A DNA stretch of 12,913 nucleotides from an uncultured Bacteroidales bacterium (GTDB taxonomy: Bacteria; Bacteroidota; Bacteroidia; Bacteroidales; UBA932): contig CAKUYQ010000047.1 in the NCBI GenBank assembly GCA_934717185.1, positions 1 through 12,913 of the forward strand, read 5' to 3'. The notes under the pieces were generated by a model. The model made no database searches. It worked only from the letters and a program-made list of their open reading frames with translations, and was not told the DNA's origin. The position numbers were made by a program, and so were the translations under genes. This document shows positions 1 to 7,300 of the stretch, piece by piece (within the stretch, counting starts at the first letter, position 1; each line of letters begins with the position of its first letter).

Positions 1-4
1 ATTA

Positions 5-76
5 CTATTGATTGAACACAGCAAAGATACCCTCATCTGATACATCAATCAATACGTAATCGCGGAGACGCTTACG
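5..76 (-). other. Short orphan C-terminal-like reading frame next to the helicase break
   Basis: A 23-codon frame without a start codon reads RKRLRDYVLIDVSDEGIFAV and then FNQ, followed by two successive stops (TAG, TAA). It begins just after the helicase fragment stops resembling its family. It looks like the last codons of a different gene, or of a distant part of the same gene, joined by a deletion. I do not recognise the sequence. It could also be chance coding in a short stretch. Confidence 0.25.
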
Positions 77-543
77 CTATCGCCATGTTCACATCCTAAT
101 TCAACTGTTGTAAAACATGTTATAGGGGTATATGCTTTATCGTTAATTGTAGCAAAACCCATCATATTTTCCGTTGTCTTATTGGATTTGAAACGGACTT
201 TATGCTTTATCCACTCAGCACACTCTTTCGCTATTGCTTTTTGAGATAATTCGTTGCGGAGTTTTATTTCAAACTCAGAACCGTATAAGTTTCTCTCTCT
301 GCTAAGGCGTGGTATGTAAAATTCTCTTTTCTGTTTATTGAATTTTTCCGTAACGAATGTTGGAGAGGTAAAGATAAACCGTAGCTCCTTTATGTCTTTT
401 AACTGCGTTTTTAACTCTTCAAACGCATAAATTGAGAAGCAGGAGGCTGCAATGGCAATTTTACTGCCACTATGTAACTCTGCAGCAAAATCATCTTTTA
501 AGGTTTTGTTTATGTTGTTTATCAGCTCAATGCTGTTACTCAT
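49..543 (-). pseudogene. Truncated SNF2-type helicase, PLD-like N-terminal fragment
   Basis: About 164 residues beginning MSNSIELINNINKTL resemble the N-terminal phospholipase-D-like domain of the ~1000-residue SNF2/DEAD-type helicases common in Bacteroides accessory DNA (recognised from family memory, not from a search). The fragment includes the block FIFTSPTFVTEKFNKQKREF and ends shortly after FTTVELGCE, where intact relatives continue towards the helicase motor. None of the helicase motifs is present. All three minus-strand frames close between positions 2 and 80, so the gene cannot simply continue past the window edge. I chose the ATG at 543 because the family begins there; an upstream in-frame ATG at 582 would add 13 atypical residues. 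Without its motor domain the protein is unlikely to be functional. A leader with an intrinsic terminator lies directly upstream. Confidence 0.7.
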
Positions 544-597
544 AATACGCAAAAAGGTGGCTACCCGGCTTCTGATAACCACAGTCTTATATCTATC

Positions 598-639
598 ATA
601 AAAAAGCGTGAAGCCTTATACTGCTGCTCGCTTCACGCT
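598..639 (-). terminator. Intrinsic terminator before the helicase fragment
   Basis: A perfect 10-bp stem, AGCGTGAAGC (605-614) with GCTTCACGCT (630-639), and a 15-nt loop are followed on the minus strand by a run of six T. This is a canonical Rho-independent terminator lying between the structured leader and the helicase start. Confidence 0.7.
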
Positions 640-847
640 CTGAGGCCCTAGGAATTGCCTGTAAGTTAAAACGAGCAACGCCAGCCCCACGCCGAATATG
701 TATTGCATAACTGCCACACCAATGGCGTTCACTAATGATTTAAAGTCATTAACGCCACTTTATTTGGCAGTATGTGTGCATTACACACCCACGGGGCATT
801 CACGTTGCTTTGTTCCTAACTTACGTTTTTGAAATTTTCCTAGGATT

Positions 848-949
848 TCAGAGCGTAAGAACCAAAGCGTAGTAAACGCCTTTTAAACATGTCTTTTGTT
901 CCACCCGTTCATTCTCTTTATGTAAAAGAGAACATTCAGCGTGGAACAT
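848..949 (-). CDS. Possible 33-residue leader peptide
   Basis: An ATG at 949, at the predicted transcription start, opens a 33-codon frame (MFHAECSLLHKENERVEQKT, then CLKGVYYALVLTL) whose TGA stop (848-850) lies inside the 5' arm of the outermost leader stem (848-856). A ribosome finishing this frame would cover that arm, block the antiterminator and let the terminator form; a ribosome stalled earlier would do the opposite. No Shine-Dalgarno sequence is possible if the transcript starts at 949, so translation would be leaderless. The residues resemble nothing I know. The only support is its position, and chance is a real alternative. Confidence 0.3.
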   Translation of the reverse strand: MFHAECSLLHKENERVEQKTCLKGVYYALVLTL

Positions 950-952
950 TCG

Positions 953-982
953 CAAAATTAACAAAAAATTGTCAGAAGCAAA
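953..982 (-). promoter_or_regulatory. Bacteroidetes-type promoter for the structured leader
   Basis: On the minus strand TAATTTTG (953-960) fits the -7 consensus TAnnTTTG exactly, and TTTG (979-982) lies 18 bp upstream, close to the usual 19-21 bp. The predicted start is around 948-950, at or next to an ATG. Confidence 0.5.
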
Positions 983-998
983 AAATGAGGAAAACACC

Positions 999-1048
999 GT
1001 TTATTCCGCTACAAATACCCATTCAAACCTACTTGTAGCGAAATAAAC
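999..1048. repeat. 16-bp inverted repeat upstream of the ATPase gene
   Basis: GTTTATTCCGCTACAA (999-1014) pairs with TTGTAGCGAAATAAAC (1033-1048) with a single mismatch across an 18-nt spacer. On the plus strand it is followed by GCTATTTTTCTT, so it could be a terminator, or an operator between the divergent leader promoter and the ATPase gene. No plus-strand gene ends just before it, which makes an operator or recombination site at least as likely. Confidence 0.55.
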
Positions 1049-1110
1049 GCTATTTTTCTTCAATATATGCTAAATTATTACCAATTTTGTAGCAGAAAAA
1101 CAGATGATAT

Positions 1111-2553
1111 ATGTGTGACATTATAGGAAGAAAAAAGGAAATAGCAGAACTTAAGCGTTATTACAATAGCGGCAGGGCAGAATTTGTAGCTGTGTACGGT
1201 CGTCGACGTGTTGGAAAAACATTCTTGGTCAATGAGGTGTTTCATGACGACATGGTCTTTCACCATACCGGCTTGTCTCCATACGACCGCAAACGTAAGG
1301 TTAGTATGAAAGCTCAATTGCAAAATTTCCATTTCTCTCTGATTCGCCATGGCATGGAGAATATAGCTCAACCAAAATCATGGATGGAGGCGTTTTTTTT
1401 ATTAGAGAAATTCTTGGAAACCAGTGACAATGGTAGCAGGCAAGTGGTTTTCATTGACGAACTACCATGGATGGATACTGCACGTTCCGGGTTTCTTACA
1501 GCTTTAGAGGCATTTTGGAATGGCTGGGGAAATACTCGCCACAACCTGCTTTTGGTGGTATGTGGGTCCGCTACCTCTTGGATGCTTGATAATTTGATTA
1601 GCAATAAGGGCGGATTGTACGGACGATTGACCGGAGAAATCAAACTTTCGCCATTTTCACTAAAAGAGTGTGATGATTTTTATAGGAGCCGCGGTATAAA
1701 GATGTCTAAATACAATGTGGCACAAGCTTATATGGTGATGGGTGGCATACCTTTCTATATGAATCTTTTCAATCCATCTTATAGTCTTGCTCAGAACATA
1801 GACGCCCTGTTCTTTGCCAGCAATGCCAAGCTTGATGATGAGTTCGACAGACTATTCAAATCTGTTTTTGATAATGCAGAAGACTGCATGAAGATTGTGA
1901 GATGTCTTGGAACACGCCATGCAGGTTACACTCGCCGGGAGATAGCTGAGAAAACCGGCTTGAATCCCAATGGTGACTTTACTAAAATACTAAAGGCATT
2001 AATAGGCAGCAATTTTATAATCAAATATGTGCCGTTTGGTACAAATGCTCGAAATGAACACTACAAATTAGTAGATACATTCTGTTGGTTCTGGCTTCAT
2101 TTTAAAGAGAATAAGAGCATCAAGCAAGAGGATTATTGGGAGCGGCATCTAAAAGATAGCGATATTGCAATCTGGCGTGGTATCGCTTTTGAGGAGATCT
2201 GTTTTGTGCATATTGCTCAAATCAAACAAGCCCTCTGCATTGGCGGAGTGTCCTCTGTTGAATCCTCTTATGTGGTACGTGGCAATGGTGAGCAAGATGG
2301 AACGCAGATAGACCTGCTGATAGAACGGGCAGATGACGTGGTAAACCTGTGTGAGATAAAATTTTACAAATCACCATTTGCCGTAACCAAGTCGTATGCA
2401 CAAACATTGGAAACACGATTGCAGACAATGGAAGAGCTATATCCTGCCTTAACATTCCACCTCACATACATCGGCAATACAGAATTAGCAAAAAACGAAT
2501 ACTCAGACCTCTTCGTTTCCTGCGTGACATTAGATGACCTGTTCATCATATAA
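1111..2553 (+). CDS. AAA-type ATPase with C-terminal PD-(D/E)XK-like (DUF234) domain
   Basis: 480 residues. The N-terminal ATPase_2-like domain shows a Walker A motif GRRRVGKT (residues 30-37), a Walker B motif VVFIDE (112-117), a sensor-like stretch VVCGSATSW (149-157) and the GRLTGEIKLSPFS block (171-183) typical of this family. A winged-helix-like region follows (roughly 256-310). The C-terminus carries an E361, D401 and EIK (415-417) pattern, which fits a PD-(D/E)XK nuclease-like fold as annotated for DUF234 partners. Such archaeal/bacterial ATPases are widespread and functionally obscure; a role in DNA transactions or defence is possible but unproven. The start at 1111 gives the expected N-terminus ending in the family-typical IIGRKKEI. 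A hairpin repeat begins 14 bp after the stop. It appears monocistronic and complete. Confidence 0.8.
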   Translation: MCDIIGRKKEIAELKRYYNSGRAEFVAVYGRRRVGKTFLVNEVFHDDMVFHHTGLSPYDRKRKVSMKAQLQNFHFSLIRHGMENIAQPKSWMEAFFLLEKFLETSDNGSRQVVFIDELPWMDTARSGFLTALEAFWNGWGNTRHNLLLVVCGSATSWMLDNLISNKGGLYGRLTGEIKLSPFSLKECDDFYRSRGIKMSKYNVAQAYMVMGGIPFYMNLFNPSYSLAQNIDALFFASNAKLDDEFDRLFKSVFDNAEDCMKIVRCLGTRHAGYTRREIAEKTGLNPNGDFTKILKALIGSNFIIKYVPFGTNARNEHYKLVDTFCWFWLHFKENKSIKQEDYWERHLKDSDIAIWRGIAFEEICFVHIAQIKQALCIGGVSSVESSYVVRGNGEQDGTQIDLLIERADDVVNLCEIKFYKSPFAVTKSYAQTLETRLQTMEELYPALTFHLTYIGNTELAKNEYSDLFVSCVTLDDLFII

Positions 2554-2559
2554 TTATAG

Positions 2560-2612
2560 AAACAAATTTGTCGGGAAGCAAAGGGTATTATACCTCTCCT
2601 CTTCCCGACAAA
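2560..2612 (-). terminator. Probable terminator of the efflux operon
   Basis: Read on the minus strand, the 12-bp GC-containing stem of the hairpin repeat (2567-2612) is followed by TTTGTTTCT after the stem, a weak U-tract. It would end the efflux transcript about 400 nt beyond the outer-membrane-channel stop codon. On the plus strand the stem is followed by GTGTTCACTT, a poorer fit, although it may also act on the ATPase transcript. Confidence 0.45.
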
Positions 2613-2626
2613 GTGTTCACTTACGT
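2568..2626. repeat. 59-bp hairpin repeat, copy 1
   Basis: This repeat is present again at 9952-10010 in the same orientation with 57 of 59 positions identical. It contains a 12-bp inverted repeat, TTTGTCGGGAAG (2567-2578) with CTTCCCGACAAA (2601-2612), and an inner GGGTATTATACC. Like copy 2 it lies directly behind a plus-strand stop codon (ATPase gene, stop at 2551-2553). Confidence 0.85.
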
Positions 2627-2639
2627 AATGTTTTAAAGA

Positions 2640-3007
2640 TAACCTTTCACCTCTTTACCATCTTTACTCTCTTTACCTTCTATACACTATAAACTTTCAA
2701 CTATTAACTTTTATAATGCTGCCTATACACCATAAACTATACACTTTTAACTAAACTAAGGCCAACGCTAATGCCAACGCCAAAGCCAATGACATATTAG
2801 TTTATAGTTTATAGTTAGTTAATCAACTTAAACTTTTTTACTTTCTTTACTCTCTTTACCTTCTATACACTATAAACTTTCAACTCATAACTTTTATAAT
2901 GCTGCCTATACACCATAAACTATGCACTTTTAACTAAACTAAGGCCAATGCTAACGCCAAAGCCAAAGCCAAAGCCATCTCAACTATAAACTAAATCAAG
3001 GCCAAGG
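2640..3007. repeat. Mosaic repeat region A (tandem 183-bp period, GCCAAN hexamers)
   Basis: This is the non-coding gap between the convergent ATPase and efflux genes. A unit beginning TCTTTACTCTCTTTACC occurs at 2661 and again at 2844 (period 183) and is nearly identical for over 110 bp. Each unit consists of AT-rich words (TATAAAC, AACTATA) followed by degenerate hexamers GCCAAN/GCTAAN (2761-2790 and 2944-2973). A third version of the unit core is found at 10171-10270. I see no gene here. If the upstream hairpin terminates the efflux mRNA, this is its 3' untranslated region. Confidence 0.8.
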
Positions 3008-4381
3008 TTATTTCACTCCGCCGCCCAAAGCATGATAAAGAGAGATAATGCTGTCTATCTCATCAAACCTGTCCTGAGCCACAGCCTGCTGTGCAGCTAA
3101 AAGGGTCTGTTGCGCTGTAAGCACCTCCAAATAATTTACAGAAGAATGGCGCATAAGCAGTTCCGTCTTTCTCACAGCCTCCTGCAAAAGTTCAGCCTGT
3201 TCACCATCTATTTGCAACTTCCTGCGAGATGTTTGCAAAGCTGTAAGAGCGTTGTTCACCTCTGCACCGGCATTTAACAGCGATTGTCCAAAAGCCAATG
3301 AAGCCGCCTCCTGTTCGGCCTTTGCAACCTTTAGATTTGCAATATTTGCACCCCTGTTAAAAAGAGGTTGGGTTAACGAACCAATAGCATTGAGAAGCCA
3401 TTTTGCAGGATTAAGCTCCACCTCTCCCCCATTGTTTGTCCATCCTGCTCTTCCCGACAAATTAATGGATGGATAAAAGGCTCCGCGAGCTGCATTGGTA
3501 GCGTAAAATGACTGAGCCAATTTATGCTCCGCCATCTGCACATCAGGACGGTTAGCCAACATCTGAACAGGAACACCGGCAGACAGTTCTGCAGGAAACT
3601 GTTGTTCAGACAAAACCCCTCTAGCAATAGTAGCAGAAGGCATTGCAAGCAGAGTACAAAGCATGTTCTCTGTCTCCTTTATGCTCTTCTCAACTGAAAG
3701 GACAGAGCTCTCTAACGACATACGGTTAGCTTTGGCCTGAAGGACAGCAGCGTCTGTTACACCACCTCCGGCACGCTTTAGTGCCTCAAGTGTGCGAACA
3801 CTCTTATCCCAACTATCAAGAGTGGCCCTGCTTATGCGCAACTGCTCATCGAGCATCAAAAGTGTGTAATACCCTTTGGCCACCGTTGACACTATATTGG
3901 TCCGTACAGCCAACTCATACGCTTTGCTCGCCTCAAGAGCCTCTCGGGCGCCACGCTTGGCATTCGTAATCTTACCAAAAAGATCAATTTCCCAACTTGC
4001 CGACCCTCCAAGCGAATAGGTCTTTGATGTAGATTCTCCCAATTTGCTTAAAGTCCCGTCTGCAGCCAATCCCAATGAAGGGAGATAAGAGAGCCGGGCA
4101 TTCAACAGCACAGCCTCTGCCTGCTCTGTTCGCAGGCGTGCCGTGCGCAAATCTGTATTTCGCGCCAAAGCCGAATCTACAAGTTTCTGCAAATATGTAT
4201 CTGTAAACAACTCTCTCCACGACAGACAAGCTATTGAAGTTGTATCTGCAGGCAGATAATCTTTACCAAACAGTTCATTATCTACAGTTGTAGTATTTGG
4301 ATATTTACGATAAACATTGCAACTGAAAATACAGCCCAATGCAAGTACCGCAAGTATTGAATATATAGTTAGTCTTTTCAT
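3008..4381 (-). CDS. RND efflux outer-membrane channel lipoprotein (TolC/NodT family)
   Basis: 457 residues, the usual length for the NodT/OprM group. This is the outer-membrane exit duct of a tripartite RND pump. The N-terminus has a lipoprotein signal peptide ending IFSC (cysteine 21). Two outer-membrane efflux repeats follow, roughly 57-235 and 255-445, with the characteristic WEIDLFGKI (130-138), ANRPDVQMAEHKL (276-288) and YPSINLSGRAGW (303-314) motifs and long coiled-coil helices between them. It is the third gene of the operon; its ATG overlaps the pump stop codon by 4 bp (ATGA), implying translational coupling, and GAGGAG precedes it. A 14-base stretch within the LSGR codons (3449-3462) is identical to the right arm of the nearby hairpin repeat. 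The gene appears intact. Confidence 0.95.
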   Translation of the reverse strand: MKRLTIYSILAVLALGCIFSCNVYRKYPNTTTVDNELFGKDYLPADTTSIACLSWRELFTDTYLQKLVDSALARNTDLRTARLRTEQAEAVLLNARLSYLPSLGLAADGTLSKLGESTSKTYSLGGSASWEIDLFGKITNAKRGAREALEASKAYELAVRTNIVSTVAKGYYTLLMLDEQLRISRATLDSWDKSVRTLEALKRAGGGVTDAAVLQAKANRMSLESSVLSVEKSIKETENMLCTLLAMPSATIARGVLSEQQFPAELSAGVPVQMLANRPDVQMAEHKLAQSFYATNAARGAFYPSINLSGRAGWTNNGGEVELNPAKWLLNAIGSLTQPLFNRGANIANLKVAKAEQEAASLAFGQSLLNAGAEVNNALTALQTSRRKLQIDGEQAELLQEAVRKTELLMRHSSVNYLEVLTAQQTLLAAQQAVAQDRFDEIDSIISLYHALGGGVK

Positions 4382-7300
4382 TTCTCCTCTGTTTCCTTTA
4401 AATGTTTTATTGCCGCAACCTTTTCTATCTCACCTGTAATTGCAGGATCAGCCTCCCTGAACTCTATAGGTTTTATTCTCTCCTGTATGCTCTGGAAGAA
4501 CATCCATAATGCAGGGACAAGGAAAAGAAGTACCAATGTACCAACAAGCATTCCGCCAACAGCTCCGGTACCAAGCGCCGAGTTTCCGTTTGCACCTACA
4601 CCAGAGGCAAACATTAACGGCAACATACCAAAAACCATTGTAAGCGCTGTCATAAGAATAGGACGCAGACGGTGTACTGCCGCACCTATAGCCGCCTGTT
4701 TTATAGACATGCCTGAACGCCTTCTTTCTCCGGCAAAATCTGTAATGAGGATTGCCGTTTTTGCCAACAGTCCTATAAGCATAATAAGTCCCGTTTGCAG
4801 ATAGATATTGTTCTCCAATCCAAAAAATTGTGCAAACAGGAAGCTTCCCATAAGACCGCAAGGCACAGAGAGTATAATTGTAAACGGTAATACAAGGCTC
4901 TCATACATGGCACATAAAATAAGATACACCAAAACAATACATAGTGCAAATATGATAACTATATTATTGCCGGATGCAGACTCCTCTCTTGATATACCGC
5001 CAAATTCATAGCTGTAATTACGAGGCAAAACCTCACCTGCCACCTCATCTACAGCTTTTAACACATCACCGGAACTATACCCAGGTGCAGGTGTTCCATT
5101 TATTGAGATAGCATTATAGAGGTTAAACCTGTTAAGTGATTGTGGTCCGTATGTCTTGGTGAGTTTAACAAAATGAGACAGAGGAACCATCTCCCCAAAA
5201 GCTGTACGAAGATAAAATTTATTAAGCGATTCTGCTGTTACCCTATCGTTTGGAGATGCTTGAATCATAACCCTGTATAATTTAGAGAAACGGTTGAAGT
5301 TTGAAGCATAACCACCTCCGTAATATCCAGACATCGTTTCCAAGACCTCTGCAGTAGATACTCCGGCACGTTCACATGCTGCAGCATCTATATCCACCCA
5401 ATATTGTGGAAAACGGGTATCAAATGCAGAATATGCCATCTCTATTTCTGGGCGTGCGTTCAACGTCTCTACAAGTCTGTCACACACATTTTTAAACTCC
5501 TCTACATCGCCTCCCACTTTATCCTGTAAGTATAGTTCAAAACCATTTCCCATACCATAACCTGGAATCATTGGCGGAGACATTGCAAAGACCTCTGCAT
5601 CCGGAATCTGTGACGCCACCTCATATATCCTGCCTATTATATCATCTGCACTATGTCCTTCTCCTTTACGTTTATCCCAATCAGATAGTGTAAGAAAGTG
5701 CAGACTCATAGATGGTCCGGCACCGGAAAATGAGTAACCACCTACCGAACCGACATAATCCACCTCCGGAAACTTATTCATCTCTGCAGAAATCCTATTC
5801 ATTACCTTCTTATTCTCAATCATAGACGTTCCCGGTTTGGTATTCATACTAACAAAGGCCGTTGCCATATCCTCCTGCGGTACAAATCCGGTAGGAGTTA
5901 TTCTTATTAACACTACCAACAAAACCAATCCGCATGCAAGGATCAGCCATGCGAATTTTGGTCGTTTAATAAAGAACATCACACCGCTTTTATAACGTTT
6001 GAGCAATGCATCAAAACAGATATTATACGCTTTACGGAACTTTGCAGCAAAGTTCTTGCGTTCATTACCGTTTTCATCTACAAAACTGTCTAACATCCAA
6101 GCACAGAGAGCCGGAGACAACGTTAAAGCATTAATGGCTGAAAGGCCAACGGCTGCAGCCATTGTAAGCCCGAACTGAGCGTAGAAAGTACCGGATGTCC
6201 CTCCCATCATGGAAACAGGGATGAACACCGCCATAAATATGAGTGTTGATACTATAATCGCAGAGGAGATACCACCCATTGCATCGTATGTTGCTGTATA
6301 GGACGAACGGTAGCCCGCCTCAAATCTGCTCTGTACCGCCTCTACCACAATAATGGCATTGTCCACAACAGTTCCAATTGCAAGCACCAATGCAAACAGT
6401 GTAAGGAGGTTTATTGAAAATCCTGCCACAGCCATAAAGGCAAATGTACCAATAATGGAAACAAAGATGGAAATTGTCGGGATTAAAGTAGACTTTAGAT
6501 CCTGCAAGAAAAGATATACAACCAATACTACCAAAAGTATTGATACCAAGAGCGTAACGATAACCTCCTTTATTGATGCTTTGAGAAAACGGTTGGTGTC
6601 GCTCAGCGTTACAAACTCCAGCCCCTTTGGCAGGTCTTTACTCAATTCCTGTAATGTGGCATCAATCTCCCCGATAATCGCATAGGCATTAGTTCCGGCA
6701 GTCTGATAGATTGAGAACATTGTGCTCGGCTTGCCGTTTACCTGATTGAAAAAATTGTAGGATACTTCCCCTAATTCAACAGTTGCAACATCTTTCAAGC
6801 GGAGGATATCTCCATTGGCAAGCGAACGGACTACAAGATTCTCAAACTCCTCAGGTGTAGACAATCGTCCGCGATATTTCATTGTATATTGATAGACATT
6901 GTCATGATTTTCTCCAAAAGAGCCTGTTGCCGCCTCTATATTCTGACGTGCAAGTACTGCCGTTATATCGCTTGGAATCAGTTTGTACTGGGCCATTTTC
7001 GCAGGATCCATCCATATTCGCATCGCATAAGCGGCTCCATAATGCATTACCTTGCCCACACCTGTAATACGTTTTAGGCGAGGTTCCACATTGATCTTAA
7101 AATAATTGCTAAGAAATTTTGCCTCGTATGTGTTTGTAGGATCGTATAACGCAACTGTTTTAAGCTCAGAATTCTGCTGTTTTGAGGTCGTTACACCAAT
7201 CTGTACCACCTCTGCCGGCAACAAGGACATTGCCGCTGAAACTCTGTTCTGTACATTAACGGCAGCCATATCTGCATTCGTTCCCTGCTTAAAATAGACC

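Larger units (their letters stand above)
598..949 (-). promoter_or_regulatory. Candidate structured leader / attenuator (or free-standing ncRNA)
   Basis: Read on the minus strand, this ~350-nt stretch runs from a predicted start near 949 to an intrinsic terminator at 598-639, 54 nt before the helicase-fragment ATG. Between them is a ~220-nt imperfect extended hairpin with nested arms (plus coordinates): 635-643 with 848-856, 647-654 with 837-844, 661-668 with 817-824, 675-680 with 803-808, 684-688 with 793-797, 710-716 with 765-771, 723-728 with 752-757, and 733-738 with 746-751. The outermost arm (ACGCTCTGA with TCAGAGCGT) shares five bases, AGCGT, with the 5' arm of the terminator, so the two cannot form together: an antiterminator/terminator arrangement. 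A second hairpin (898-904 with 941-947, inner arms 912-919 with 925-932) sits at the 5' end. It is not tmRNA or RNase P by visible motifs. RNA function is inferred; a DNA-level role of the palindrome is possible. Confidence 0.5.

Noticed and set aside
544..582. Upstream ATG for the helicase fragment
   Set aside because: The extra 13 residues are atypical, whereas relatives begin at the internal Met (543).
640..860. Integron attC site
   Set aside because: The imperfect palindrome lacks the RYYYAAC/GTTRRRY core pair in the right orientation, and no integrase or cassette is present.
598..949. tmRNA, RNase P RNA or 6S RNA as identity of the structured region
   Set aside because: No tRNA-like end or T-arm motif and no RNase P core motifs. 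The long hairpin is 6S-like in shape, but the leader-plus-terminator layout ahead of a gene and the extra 5' hairpin do not fit well. It could not be tested without a covariance model.
2568..2626. Insertion sequence or MITE ends
   Set aside because: The repeat has an inverted-repeat core but no transposase, no clear target duplications and consistent placement behind plus-strand stop codons, which fits a terminator-like repeat better.
2761..2790. Coding for an Ala-Asn / Leu-Ala repeat peptide
   Set aside because: The hexamer tracts are short, sit between stop codons and are bounded by AT-rich non-coding words; no start codon or sustained frame supports a protein.
4448..4861. Long antisense and alternative-frame open frames within the efflux operon
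   Set aside because: They overlap strongly supported efflux genes, have biased compositions typical of shadow frames and no recognisable domains.
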